The notes under the pieces: generated by a model | The model's input: the letters and a program-made list of their open reading frames with translations, nothing else | Told to the model about the DNA's origin: nothing | Database searches by the model: none | Position numbers and translations under genes: made by a program | Shown: positions 1-7,693 of the stretch, in pieces | Position numbering within the stretch: position 1 is the first letter of the stretch | How the letters are laid out: each line of letters begins with the position of its first letter | Assembly: GCA_963728365.1 (NCBI GenBank) | Contig: CAVSJI010000001.1 | Span: 806,001 to 870,000, forward strand | Source: VRUE01 sp963728365 | GTDB lineage: Bacteria; Actinomycetota; Thermoleophilia; Solirubrobacterales; 70-9 | DNA: 64,000 bases | Direction of reading: 5' to 3'

Positions 1-42
1 GTCGTCCATGCGGCAACGATAGAGCGAGCGGCGTCGGCCGGC

Positions 43-489
43 TCAGCTGGACGGATCGTGAGCCGAGTCGGTCTCACCCCAAACGGTGGCGATGAGCGAG
101 CGCGGGCCGCCGCGGTCGCGGTGCTCGCAGAGGTAGATGCCCTGCCAGGTGCCGAGCGCCAGTCGGCCGTCGCGCACGGGGAGCGTCAGCGACGGGCCGA
201 GCAGCGCCGCCTTGACGTGGGCGGGCATGTCGTCGTCCCCCTCCAGAGTGTGCGTCCAGTAGGGCGCCCCTTCCGGCACCGCACGGTCGAACCAAGCCTC
301 GAAATCCCGCCGCACGTCCGCCGACGCGTCCTCGTTCAGCGCCAGCGACGCCGACGTGTGCTGGATCAGCAGATGAACCAGACCAACCGAGATCTCCCCC
401 AGCTCCGGTAGCGCATCGACCACCTCGTTGGTGACCAGATGGAACCCGCGTTCCACCGCCGGCAGTTGGACCGTCCTCTGCGCCCACAC
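43..489 (-). CDS. yjbQ: YjbQ/UPF0047 family protein
   Basis: The 148-residue product matches the compact YjbQ (UPF0047, secondary thiamine-phosphate synthase enzyme) family over its full length. Visible family signatures are the HTSASLALNEDA stretch near residue 44, the GDDDMPAHVKAAL segment (residues 83-95) and the LGTWQGIYLCEHR stretch near the C-terminus, which hold the conserved His and Glu positions of the trimeric fold. Members can complement thiamine-phosphate synthase weakly, but the physiological role is unsettled. The start used is GTG at 489; no strong Shine-Dalgarno is visible. It ends near the window edge and reads away from the tRNA pair. Confidence 0.9.
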   Translation of the reverse strand: MWAQRTVQLPAVERGFHLVTNEVVDALPELGEISVGLVHLLIQHTSASLALNEDASADVRRDFEAWFDRAVPEGAPYWTHTLEGDDDMPAHVKAALLGPSLTLPVRDGRLALGTWQGIYLCEHRDRGGPRSLIATVWGETDSAHDPSS

Positions 490-513
490 AAGCGAGAGGA
501 TCGCATGAAGAAA

Positions 514-587
514 TCGGGGAGACAGGATTTGAACCTGCGACCGCTCGGCCCCCAGCCGAGTGCGCTACCAGACTGCGCCACTCCCCG
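514..587 (-). tRNA. tRNA-Pro (anticodon GGG)
   Basis: A cloverleaf can be folded on the minus strand: acceptor arms CGGGGAG/CTCCCCG, anticodon arm CTCGG-loop-CCGAG with loop CTGGGGG (anticodon GGG), and T arm with TTCAAAT loop. Position 514 supplies discriminator A. No CCA is encoded. Confidence 0.95.
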
Positions 588-618
588 TGGGTGGCCTACA
601 TTCTGCCTTATCGCTCGT

Positions 619-689
619 GCAGCGGTAGCTCAACGGTAGAGCCTCGCCCTTCCAAGGCGATGATGCGGGTTCAATTCCCGTCCGCTGCT
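619..689 (+). tRNA. tRNA-Gly (anticodon TCC)
   Basis: Acceptor GCAGCGG/CCGCTGC, D arm GCTC/GAGC, anticodon stem TCGCC/GGCGA with loop CTTCCAA (anticodon TCC), and T arm GCGGG-TTCAATT-CCCGT. Discriminator T at 689; CCA is not encoded. It lies 31 bp from the oppositely oriented tRNA-Pro. Confidence 0.95.
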
Positions 690-751
690 TCTCCCGGTCT
701 CGGCTGGGCCTCGCTCAAGATCCGCGCCCCAGAGCCGATGGAGAGGCGTCG

Positions 752-1957
752 ATGCGGAGATGGGCACCGATATTCCTTGCGCTCGCGCTGGCGGCGGCGC
801 TCGCGCTCTCCGGGTGCGGCGGCTCGGAGGGCGCCGGCGATCCTCCGGGCTCGAGCGCCGGGCTCGTCTCCTGGCCGGTCTTCGGCCGGGTGCCGGAGCG
901 CACGCAGTACCTGGCGGCGCGGCAGCGGGCGCTCGACCCGCCGCTGCGCGAGGCCTGGTCGATCAACACGCACGCGCTGATCGAGTTCCCGCCGGCCGTG
1001 GCGAACGGCGTCGCGTACGTGGTCAACAAGTACGGAAACGCCAGGGCGGTGCGGCTGCGCGACCGCAAGGTGCTCTGGGAACGCAACCCGCACCCGGGCG
1101 ACGCGGGCACGCCGACCGACGTGACGGGACCCGTCTACCACGAAGGCAAGGTCTTCTTCGCCGACGTCAGCGGCAACCTGCTGGCGGTCGACGCGCGGAC
1201 GGGCAAGCGGGTCTGGGACCGCAGGCTCCCCGGTCACCTCGAATCCTCGCCGATGGCGGTCGGCGGCACGCTCTACCTCGGCACCGACGCCACCAACGTC
1301 GTCGCCGTGCGCGCCTCCGACGGCAAGGTCCTCTGGCAGTTCAACTCGCCCGGGGCGATCAAAGCCAGCCCCAGCTTCCACGACGGCCGCGTCTTCGTCG
1401 CCGACTACGAGAGCGGCGTCTTCTGCCTCGACGACCGCACGGGGCGCCTGATCTGGCGCACGAACACCTCGAAGGCGCAGCCCTTTGGCGAGGGCGGCTT
1501 CTTCTCCTCCCCCGCCGTCGCCTTCGGCCGCGTCTACGCCGGACGGGACGACGGCACGGTCTACGCCTTCGACGAACGCACCGGCCGGATCGAGTGGGCT
1601 TTTCAGACCCACAACTTCGTCTACGGCTCGCCGGCCGTCGCCCGCGTCCCCGGCACACCGCCGACCGTCTACATCGGCTCCTACGACAAGCGCCTCTACG
1701 CGCTCGACGCGCGCACCGGGCGGCCGCGCTGGCGCTACGCCGTCGGCGGCCCGGTCCCCGGCACGGCAACCGTCATCGGACACACCGTCTACGTCTCCAG
1801 CTTCAAGACCGGCGAAACGCTGGGCATCGACGTGCGCTCCCACCGCCGCACCTTCCGCATCAAGCAGGCCGGCTACACACCGATGGTCTCCGACGGCCGC
1901 CGCCTCTATCTGATCGGCTATTACACACTGATCGGCCTGCAGCCGGGAGGCCACTGA
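752..1957 (+). CDS. PQQ-like beta-propeller lipoprotein
   Basis: The 401-residue protein begins with a lipoprotein signal ending in the lipobox LSGC (Cys about residue 21), so it should be anchored outside the membrane. The remainder is repeats of the PQQ-binding/BamB-like propeller type: units such as LLAVDARTGKRVWDR, VVAVRASDGKVLWQF, VFCLDDRTGRLIWRT and LYALDARTGRPRWRY recur every 40-50 residues, giving about seven blades. No catalytic dehydrogenase residues are evident, so a scaffold or ligand-binding role is more likely than PQQ-dependent catalysis. ATG 752 is preceded by GGAGAGG at good spacing. It stands alone between tRNA-Gly and a secreted protein gene. Confidence 0.85.
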   Translation: MRRWAPIFLALALAAALALSGCGGSEGAGDPPGSSAGLVSWPVFGRVPERTQYLAARQRALDPPLREAWSINTHALIEFPPAVANGVAYVVNKYGNARAVRLRDRKVLWERNPHPGDAGTPTDVTGPVYHEGKVFFADVSGNLLAVDARTGKRVWDRRLPGHLESSPMAVGGTLYLGTDATNVVAVRASDGKVLWQFNSPGAIKASPSFHDGRVFVADYESGVFCLDDRTGRLIWRTNTSKAQPFGEGGFFSSPAVAFGRVYAGRDDGTVYAFDERTGRIEWAFQTHNFVYGSPAVARVPGTPPTVYIGSYDKRLYALDARTGRPRWRYAVGGPVPGTATVIGHTVYVSSFKTGETLGIDVRSHRRTFRIKQAGYTPMVSDGRRLYLIGYYTLIGLQPGGH

Positions 1958-1980
1958 GGGTGGCGGAGGCAGGGCCCGTC

Positions 1981-2029
1981 GTTGCGGTCGCACTTTTCCC
2001 CGCATAGGGACGACCACTACGACCGCAAC
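1981..2029. repeat. Imperfect palindrome, 10-bp arms
   Basis: GTTGCGGTCG (1981-1990) is the exact inverse complement of CGACCGCAAC (2020-2029), with a 29-nt spacer. It fills most of the gap between two genes and spans 49 nt, a size like the other palindromes here, but shares no clear sequence with them. It could be a terminator for the upstream gene, though no T tract follows. Confidence 0.45.
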
Positions 2030-2062
2030 CCAACCGCGCCGTTGCGGCTACCCTGATTTGCC

Positions 2063-2614
2063 GTGGGCCTGAGGAAACCAGCCCTCCTGGCGCTCTGCCT
2101 CCTGGCGGTGGGCGTCTCCGCACCGGCCGCCGGGGCCGAACAGGTCCCCTGGGGCGCCGGCTGCATGCCGACGCCGCCCGGCGCGGTCCGCACCAGCGCC
2201 AACTGCGGCGCCGGACTGGTCGAGGGGAGGGCGGTCGCGCCGCCGGGGGCGCCCACCGCGGTCAAGCAGGCGATCGCAGCCGCCAACCACCTGCGCGGCC
2301 GCACCTACGTCTGGGGCGGCGGCCACGCCGGCTTCGTCTCGCGCGGCTATGACTGCTCAGGCGCCGTCAGCTACGTGCTGCACGCCGCCGGCCTGCTCAG
2401 CTCGACGATGGTCTCCGGGCAGCTCGCCTACTGGGGCGAGCGCGGCCCGGGCCGCTGGATCTCGGTCTACGCCAACGCCGAGCACGTCTACATGGTGATC
2501 GCCGGCCTGCGCTTCGACACCCGCAGCGACCCACCCGGCGTCCGCGGCCCCCGCTGGCACCGCGCCAAAGTCGACGGCGCCGGCTTCGCGGCGAGGCACC
2601 CCGCCGGGCTGTGA
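2063..2614 (+). CDS. Secreted NlpC/P60-like protein
   Basis: The 183-residue product has an N-terminal signal peptide (LLALCLLAVGVSAPAAGA). It continues with a segment resembling the NlpC/P60 cysteine peptidase core: TYVWGGGH, then YDCSGAVSYVLHAAG with the probable catalytic Cys, and later AEHVYMVIAGLRFDT with the probable catalytic His. That places it among cell-wall peptide hydrolases or transamidases acting outside the cell, although the family is divergent and substrate cannot be told. GTG at 2063 is chosen because TACCCT at 2049-2054 lies 8 nt upstream with no Shine-Dalgarno, a leaderless arrangement repeated elsewhere in this window. Confidence 0.75.
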   Translation: MGLRKPALLALCLLAVGVSAPAAGAEQVPWGAGCMPTPPGAVRTSANCGAGLVEGRAVAPPGAPTAVKQAIAAANHLRGRTYVWGGGHAGFVSRGYDCSGAVSYVLHAAGLLSSTMVSGQLAYWGERGPGRWISVYANAEHVYMVIAGLRFDTRSDPPGVRGPRWHRAKVDGAGFAARHPAGL

Positions 2615-2628
2615 GCGACGGGGCGGGA

Positions 2629-3552
2629 TCAGACGGTGGCGAGCAGCTCGATCCGGTTGCCCCAGGGATCAGCGGTGTAGAAGCGGTGCACGCCGGGGAT
2701 CGCGTCGTCCCCCTGCACGATGGCGCCGGCCGCGGTAAGGCGCTCGGCGATCGACCCGAGGCCTGCGCGGCTGACTCTCAGCGCGGGATGCGCCTTCGTC
2801 GCGGGCGCGAAATCGTCGGTCGTCCCGACGTGGAGCTGTTGTGACCCACAGGCAAACCAGGCGCCGCCGCGACCCTGAAGGGCCTCGGGCTTCTCGAGCT
2901 CCCGGAGGCCAAGCAGATCCCCGTAGAAGCGGCGGGCGTCGTCCTCGCATCCGACGGGCGCGGCAACCTGCACGTGGTCCAGGCCGCGGACCCCAGCCAA
3001 GCCGGACTCCGGCCAGTCCGCTGCAAGCATCGAGTAGACGACGTTGTCGAGGTAGTGGCCATTGACCCGCTGTGCGCGGCGCAGCGTCCCCTCTTCGCAG
3101 AAGCCGAGGCGCTCTGGGATCCCACAGCTGCGCCGATTTTCGGGGGCAATGCGAATTTCCACCCGGTTGAGCTGCCAAGCCGTCAGAGCGTGATCGACGA
3201 GGGTCCGTACTGCGGCGGTCATCACGCCCTTGCCCTGATGCCCCTCGTCCAGCCAATAGCCGATGAGGGTCGAGCGGTTCCCCCAGTCGACGCCTGCGGC
3301 AAAGCCACAGACGCCCACGATGCCGTCGTCAAGAACGACCGCCGCCTGGATGCCGTCGTTCTCGTTTGCTTGCGAACGGGTTCTGCGGATGAAATCGAGG
3401 GTGTGGTCGAAGGTCTGCCCAGCCGCCCAAGGCAGCCAGCGCGCAAGGTAGGACTGGTTGGCCTCGATCAGCTCATGAAGCTCCCGGGCGTCCGCCTCGT
3501 CGAGCAGGCGGAGGTCGACGCCGTCACTTACCGGGAGTCGTCCCTGTTTCAT
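2629..3552 (-). CDS. GNAT N-acetyltransferase fused to VOC/glyoxalase domain
   Basis: Two domains are read in one 307-residue protein. Residues ~1-185 resemble RimJ/RimL-type GNAT acetyltransferases: YWLDEGHQGKGVMTAAV is the acetyl-CoA binding loop and NRRSCGIPERLGF the following conserved helix. Residues ~190-307 are a vicinal-oxygen-chelate fold: GLDHVQVAAP, RFYGDLLGL, QLHVGTTDDF and PWGNRIELLATV carry the usual His/His/Glu metal-ligand positions. Such pairings are uncommon; each half alone is typical of small-molecule modification or resistance. Start ATG 3552 is preceded by GGAAAGG at 8-9 nt, so a longer upstream reading is rejected. It is followed upstream by other minus-strand genes of similar type. 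Confidence 0.85.
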   Translation of the reverse strand: MKQGRLPVSDGVDLRLLDEADARELHELIEANQSYLARWLPWAAGQTFDHTLDFIRRTRSQANENDGIQAAVVLDDGIVGVCGFAAGVDWGNRSTLIGYWLDEGHQGKGVMTAAVRTLVDHALTAWQLNRVEIRIAPENRRSCGIPERLGFCEEGTLRRAQRVNGHYLDNVVYSMLAADWPESGLAGVRGLDHVQVAAPVGCEDDARRFYGDLLGLRELEKPEALQGRGGAWFACGSQQLHVGTTDDFAPATKAHPALRVSRAGLGSIAERLTAAGAIVQGDDAIPGVHRFYTADPWGNRIELLATV

Positions 3553-3630
3553 CAAAAGACCTTTCCGTTGTCGGGGCACGGAGGAGTCGCACCGAGGCCG
3601 CAATCAACAAGAGGAGGTAAGGCACCAGCC

Positions 3631-4259
3631 TCATGCTCCCGAAGGGTCGCCGTCACGCCGCTCGCGAAGAGAACGAACAGCGCTGTCGAGAGGAGGCTGA
3701 GACTTGTGCCCGCGACCAACCGGAGTCGCTCGCGTAGAAAGCGACGACCTCCCCGGCGGACGGGGCGCGAGCAGCCGCTCGACGACGAGCACATCCCGCC
3801 ATACGCCGTCGAGCTGTCCGTGGCGCCGGTGCAGTCCGACGGAGGCGAAGCCGCAGCGTTCGACCATGCGGACGCTCGCGACGTTGTCCGGGAAGAGCTT
3901 GCCGATCATCTTGTGGAACCCGTCATCCTCGGCCACCGCGGCGAGCGCCTCCGTCAGCATCGTGCCGAGCCCGCGACCTCGCGCCTGGGGCGCAACGTAG
4001 ACGCTCGCCTCACCGATGCCGGCGTAGCACTCGCGCGCGCTGTAGGAGGAGAGCCCTGCCCAGCCGGCGATGCCCTTGTCGGCTTCGCAGACAAGCAGCG
4101 GAAACCGGGGTCATCGATCCGGGGCCAGAAGTCCGCGGGCGCCCGGGGGACGGTCTCGAACGTCGAGGACCGCTCGCTGAGCGCGGCGTTGTAGATCTCG
4201 CATATCGCCGAGGCGTCCTCCCGGACCGCGCTGCGCACCGAGTTTGCGGGATGGCTCAT
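3631..4259 (-). pseudogene. ArsN1/phosphinothricin-type GNAT acetyltransferase, frameshifted
   Basis: The N-terminal piece (from ATG 4259) reads VREDASAICEIYNAALSER then STFETVPRAPADFW, and the C-terminal piece in another frame reads AGIGEASVYVAPQARGRGLG, KLFPDNVASVRMVERCGF and HRRHGQLDGVWRDV. Both are hallmarks of the phosphinothricin/arsinothricin N-acetyltransferase family, in the right order and covering the whole fold. The frames join at 4099-4100, where a single missing base within the Pro-Leu region converts the expected LLVCEADKGIAGWAGLSSYS into nonsense. This is either a recent pseudogene or a sequencing error. Its start overlaps the stop of the Nudix gene by 4 bp (ATGA), so the two were cotranscribed. 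Confidence 0.85.
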
Positions 4260-4750
4260 CGCAGCTGAAAGGCGCCGGTGTCGAGGTAGGAGCGCAGAAG
4301 CTCAAGGGCGCGTGCGGTGGGAACGTGCAGCGGATCGGGGGGAGCGTCGAGGGACGCAAACCCGATGGCAGTCGTCTCCTCTCCGTCGGGGCGCGGCTCC
4401 CCCTCCCACTCGCGGGCAAGAAAGCAGAGCGCAAAACAGTGGGTCGTGTCGCCGCTCGGATAGCGGATCGTGTGCAGCTCCGCCTGCGACAGCGACGCGA
4501 AGGGCACGAGATCCCTTTCCGCGACTCGAACGCCCGTCTCCTCGGCAAGCTCGTCGACAGCGGTGCGAGCGAAGCTGCCGCCCACCTCCGCCGCCCCCGC
4601 CGGAAGGCACCAGGAGCCGTCATCGCCCCGCTTCGTCAGCAGCACCTGGCCATCGTCGCGCCGAAGGACGACCATCGCCCCGGGCATCAGGACCAAGTCC
4701 CGACCGACCGTCTGGCGCAGCTGGTGGAGATATGAACCCTGGTAAGTCAT
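4256..4750 (-). CDS. Nudix hydrolase
   Basis: The 164-residue protein is a Nudix fold: MPGAMVVLRRDDGQVLLTKR leads into a Nudix box beginning at GAAEVGGSF and closing with DELAEETGV. Compared with the consensus (G-x5-E-x7-RE-U-x-EE-x-GU), the first Glu is Gly and the Arg of the RE pair is Asp, while the later EE pair is kept; metal binding may therefore be altered. Substrate (nucleoside diphosphate derivative) cannot be assigned. It lies upstream of, and overlaps by 4 bp, the frameshifted acetyltransferase, suggesting an operon for small-molecule detoxification or housekeeping. Confidence 0.85.
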   Translation of the reverse strand: MTYQGSYLHQLRQTVGRDLVLMPGAMVVLRRDDGQVLLTKRGDDGSWCLPAGAAEVGGSFARTAVDELAEETGVRVAERDLVPFASLSQAELHTIRYPSGDTTHCFALCFLAREWEGEPRPDGEETTAIGFASLDAPPDPLHVPTARALELLRSYLDTGAFQLR

Positions 4751-4770
4751 CGACCCAACCTAGTGGGATG

Positions 4771-4776
4771 TACCCT
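4771..4776 (+). promoter_or_regulatory. -10-like TACCCT for leaderless GrpB gene
   Basis: TACCCT ends 6 nt before ATG 4783 with no Shine-Dalgarno between, matching the pattern at other starts in this window. It supports 4783 over the ATG at 4768, which overlaps this hexamer region. Confidence 0.5.
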
Positions 4777-4782
4777 CGCGCG

Positions 4783-5310
4783 ATGCCGACCGAGGGCGCG
4801 GACGAGCCGATTCGCCTCTCTGGGTATGACTCCAACTGGCCTGCCCGCTTCGAGGAGGAGCGGGCGGCATTGACCGACGCGATCGGCGAGTGGGTCGTCG
4901 GCGGCATAGATCACATCGGCAGCACCGCCGTCCCCGGCCTGGAAGCCAAGCCGATCATCGACATCCTCGTCGGCGTACGCGACCTCAAGGGGTCGCGAGC
5001 GTGCTTCGAGCCGCTGGCCCGGCTCGGCTACGTGTACGCGCCGTACCTCCCCGATGAGATGCACTGGTTCTGCAAGCCGCACCCGAGCCGGCGCACGCAC
5101 CACCTCCACCTCGTCCCCGTCGGCTCCAAGCGATATCGCGACGAGCTGACGTTCCGCGACCTGCTGCGCGCCGATGCGCGACTCGCCGATGAATACCTGA
5201 AGCTCAAGCGAGCCCTCGCAGGTCGGTTCGCAAACGATCGCGAGGCCTACACGGGCGCGAAGTCGGACTTCATCCGCCGGGCGCTCGAGGGGAAACGCCC
5301 CTCGCGCTAG
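4783..5310 (+). CDS. GrpB family nucleotidyltransferase-like protein
   Basis: The 175-residue product matches the GrpB/UPF0157 family: IRLSGYDSNWPARFEEE at the N-terminus, HIGSTAVPGLEAKPIIDILVGV (a nucleotidyltransferase-like GS...D.D core) in the middle and HHLHLVPVGSKRYRDELTFRD followed by KRALAGRF. The family has the pol-beta nucleotidyltransferase fold; biochemical role is generally unknown, sometimes fused to CoaE kinase. Start 4783 is favoured by the leaderless promoter hexamer and by the family's usual N-terminus. It diverges from the Nudix gene and converges with the cupin gene, overlapping its 3' end by 4 bp. Confidence 0.85.
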   Translation: MPTEGADEPIRLSGYDSNWPARFEEERAALTDAIGEWVVGGIDHIGSTAVPGLEAKPIIDILVGVRDLKGSRACFEPLARLGYVYAPYLPDEMHWFCKPHPSRRTHHLHLVPVGSKRYRDELTFRDLLRADARLADEYLKLKRALAGRFANDREAYTGAKSDFIRRALEGKRPSR

Positions 5311-5696
5311 GCCGATGTCCCTGACGTCTCGGATCCCGCGGCGACTCTGCCGTAGCGATCCGAGAGCCGCACCACGTCGTCGAGCTCGGGGGTCGACACC
5401 TCGACCACTACCGAGTCCTCGAGCGCCTCGATCGTGTGCAACGCGCCGGGCTCGTTACGCCAAGCGGCGCCGCCGGAGATCTCGGTGGCCTCGAGTCGGT
5501 CCGGATCGTTCCCGGTGCTCAGCAGCAGGCGGCCGGAGAGCAGGTAGGACGACTCATCCTTCGCCTCGTGGTACTGGACGGAAAGGCGGTGCCCCGCGTT
5601 CACGTAGAGAAGCTTCCCCGCGTAGTGATCGGTATGGGCGAACCAGATCTCGTGCCCCCACGGCTTCTCGACTCGCCTCGGAAGGGTCGGTGTCAT
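5307..5696 (-). CDS. Cupin, mannose-6-phosphate isomerase-like
   Basis: The 129-residue single-domain cupin carries RVEKPWGHEIWFA, LSVQYHEAKDESSYLLSGR and GALHTIEALED, the typical two cupin motifs with metal ligands Q-x-H, Glu and His. Short proteins of this kind are annotated as phosphomannose-isomerase-type cupins, often linked to nucleotide-sugar metabolism, but the full isomerase is usually longer, so the activity is unproven. ATG 5696 is the first plausible start; longer reading through the upstream tRNA region is not credible. Confidence 0.8.
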   Translation of the reverse strand: MTPTLPRRVEKPWGHEIWFAHTDHYAGKLLYVNAGHRLSVQYHEAKDESSYLLSGRLLLSTGNDPDRLEATEISGGAAWRNEPGALHTIEALEDSVVVEVSTPELDDVVRLSDRYGRVAAGSETSGTSA

Positions 5697-5899
5697 CGCC
5701 GCATTATCGCGGCCCCCGGCGGTCCTCGGAGATCCCGGGCGATCGCGCTCAGCCGAGCGTCGCCGTGACGAGCCGCAGGCCCACGTCGAGCGAGGCGTGA
5801 GTCCGGACGCTGCCATCGAGATCAGCTCGACCCGCGTCCGGGCCTGCCTGCACACGATGGCCACCCAGCCGACGACGGATGACTTCAGAACAAGCGCAA
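5697..5899. other. 203-bp gap without a supported gene
   Basis: Nothing convincing is seen. On the minus strand a short open stretch ending in SLDVGLRLVTATLG has coding-like composition but no start, homology or context that supports it. Confidence 0.4.
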
Positions 5900-5971
5900 C
5901 GGGGGAGCCGGGATTCGAACCCGGATTCACGGTTTTGGAGACCGTGCGCATAGCCGTTAACTCACTCCCCC
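5900..5971 (-). tRNA. tRNA-Trp (anticodon CCA), atypical D arm
   Basis: Acceptor GGGGGAG/CTCCCCC, anticodon stem ACGGT/ACCGT with loop CTCCAAA (anticodon CCA), T arm CCGGG-TTCGAAT-CCCGG and discriminator G (expected for tRNA-Trp) are all clear. The D region reads TGAGTTAACGGCTATGCGC: the GG of the D loop is present but a normal 4-bp D stem cannot be drawn. Total length is about one base under the usual value. Confidence 0.85.
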
Positions 5972-6019
5972 GGGGGCGTGGATCGTAACGCGACGAGAGC
6001 CTCGCCACGCACGTCGCGA

Positions 6020-6103
6020 TGCGGGCGGAGGGACTTGAACCCCCACGGGCCGAAGCCCACCAGGACCTAAACCTGGCGCGTATGCCAATTCCGCCACGCC
6101 CGC
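6020..6103 (-). tRNA. tRNA-Leu (anticodon TAG)
   Basis: Acceptor GCGGGCG/CGCCCGC, anticodon stem CCAGG/CCTGG with loop TTTAGGT (anticodon TAG), a long variable arm (TGGGCTTCGGCCCGT) typical of class II leucine tRNA, and T arm with TTCAAGT. Discriminator A at 6020. Confidence 0.95.
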
Positions 6104-6175
6104 GTGACAAGCCTCGAATCGAGCTTAACGCGCGGCCAATGCCGCAGCGTCACTGCTTGATTCTATGATCGTCGC

Positions 6176-6706
6176 GTGGCGATTGGAGAGGTGAGGCCCG
6201 GCTACGAGCTGTGGCGGCCAAATCGGGAGAAAGCTGAGTCGGTCACGACCAAGTTCGTGCTCGCCGTCCTGCTGGCCGCCACTGCGGTGATCGCGGCGCT
6301 GATCACGATCACCGGCTTCTCGCTGCTGACCGGCGGTGGCGGCATGGGGATCATCTGCCTGATCTACGCCGCGCTCTACGCCTTCTTCGCCTTCCTCGTC
6401 GCCCGCTGGAACCGCGGCATCCTGCCGGTCGCCGCGGCGCTCTCGACCATCCTCGCGATCTTCTGCGCCACCGGCGCCGAAAGCTGGTTCGCCCGCGACA
6501 AGGCCGGCTTCGACGAAGGGTTGATCTCCAGCTCGGCGATCGGCCTGCTGGTGATCGTCCTTCTCCTCCTGCAAGTCGTCGTCGTCGCCGTCTCCCTCTA
6601 CGCCTTCAACCAGAACTGGCACGTGGAGGAGGAGCGCCCAATCGGCTCCGGCGAGGACTACGGCGCCGGCGCCTCTCCCGACGACGGCGCGCCGCTGCCG
6701 GCGTAG
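6176..6706 (+). CDS. Small integral membrane protein
   Basis: The 176-residue product is unrecognised. It shows four hydrophobic segments (about residues 27-48, 56-75, 80-97 and 119-145) between a polar N-terminus and an acidic, Pro/Gly-rich C-tail, so it should sit in the cytoplasmic membrane. No catalytic motif is apparent. GTG 6176 is preceded by TATGAT at 6164-6169 with a 6-nt gap, a leaderless arrangement. It lies between two tRNA-Leu genes with no evident partner. Confidence 0.75.
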   Translation: MAIGEVRPGYELWRPNREKAESVTTKFVLAVLLAATAVIAALITITGFSLLTGGGGMGIICLIYAALYAFFAFLVARWNRGILPVAAALSTILAIFCATGAESWFARDKAGFDEGLISSSAIGLLVIVLLLLQVVVVAVSLYAFNQNWHVEEERPIGSGEDYGAGASPDDGAPLPA

Positions 6707-6744
6707 CTCAGGCTTTCCTGTTCGGCGCTTAAACTCCGCATAGG

Positions 6745-6828
6745 GCGGCGGTGTCCAAACTGGCAAAGGAGGCGGTCTCAAAAGCCGCTGCGCGCAAGCG
6801 CTTGTGGGTTCGAGTCCCACCCGCCGCA
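6745..6828 (+). tRNA. tRNA-Leu (anticodon CAA)
   Basis: Acceptor GCGGCGG/CCGCCGC, anticodon arm GCGGT/GCCGC with loop CTCAAAA (anticodon CAA), a class II variable arm (TGCGCGCAAGCGCTT), and T arm GTGGG-TTCGAGT-CCCAC. Discriminator A at 6828. Confidence 0.95.
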
Positions 6829-6859
6829 TGACGGACACGTCAATAGACTCCGAGGCGGG

Positions 6860-7693
6860 ATGAGGATTCATCACCTCAACTGCGGGACGATGTGCCCTCA
6901 CAGCGCGCGGCTGATCAACGGGCGGGGGAGCTGGATGGAGCCGGCGCGGATCGTCTGCCACTGCCTCCTGATCGAGGAGGACGGTGGGCTGGTGCTGGTC
7001 GACACCGGGTTCGGGACCGCCGACGTCGCCAACCCGCGCCAGCTCGGGCCGGCCTTCGGATTGATGCGCCCGCGCGCCGAGATCGGCGAGACGGCGCTGA
7101 AGCAGGTCGAGGCGCTCGGCTTCTCGGCGCGCGACGTGCGTCAGGTCGTCACCACCCACCTCGACCCCGACCACTCCGGCGGACTGCCCGACTTCCCCGA
7201 TGCCGAGGTGCACGTGTTCGGCCGCGAGCTCGACGCCGCCATGCACCCCGCCCTGCGCGACCGCCCGCGCTACATCAAGCCCCACTGGGCGCATGGCCCG
7301 ACCTGGGTGCGCCATGACGTCGAAGGCGACGACTGGTTCGGCTTCGAGGGGGTGCGCATCCTGCCTGACCTCGGCGCCGAGCTGCTGCTGATCCCGCTGA
7401 TCGGCCACACGCGCGGCCACACGGGAATCGCGATCCGCACCGGGGACGGCTGGCTGCTGCACTGCGGCGACGCCTACTTCGACCACGGCGAGCTCGCCAC
7501 GCCGCCGCGCTGCCCCCCCGGCCTGCGCATCTTCCAGACGATCAACGCCGCCGACAACCGCCGGCGCCGCGCCAATCAGGAGCGGCTGCGCGAGCTCCTC
7601 GCCGCCCACGGCGACGAGGTGCGGATGCTCTGCTCGCACGACCCGCACGAGCTGGACCGGGCGCAGGCGGAGAGCGCCGCGTCCGCGGCGTGA
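6860..7693 (+). CDS. MBL-fold metallo-hydrolase (lactonase-like)
   Basis: The 277-residue protein is a metallo-beta-lactamase-fold hydrolase. Metal-binding motifs are visible: TTHLDPDHSGGL (HxxxDH), HTRGHTGIAI and HCGDAYFDHG. The spacing resembles the AHL-lactonase/AttM group, but substrate is not determinable from sequence alone. ATG 6860 starts shortly after tRNA-Leu. The stop overlaps the start of the acetoacetyl-CoA synthetase gene by 4 bp (GTGA), so translation is probably coupled and the enzyme may handle a CoA ester or lactone intermediate in the same route. Confidence 0.85.
   Translation: MRIHHLNCGTMCPHSARLINGRGSWMEPARIVCHCLLIEEDGGLVLVDTGFGTADVANPRQLGPAFGLMRPRAEIGETALKQVEALGFSARDVRQVVTTHLDPDHSGGLPDFPDAEVHVFGRELDAAMHPALRDRPRYIKPHWAHGPTWVRHDVEGDDWFGFEGVRILPDLGAELLLIPLIGHTRGHTGIAIRTGDGWLLHCGDAYFDHGELATPPRCPPGLRIFQTINAADNRRRRANQERLRELLAAHGDEVRMLCSHDPHELDRAQAESAASAA

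Noticed and set aside
671..2017. Long open frame antisense to the propeller lipoprotein gene
   Set aside because: Mirror reading of high-GC codons; the plus-strand frame has lipobox and repeat motifs, the minus frame has none.
5697..5899. Small gene upstream of tRNA-Trp
   Set aside because: An open stretch ending in LRLVTATLG lacks a credible start and any homology I recognise.
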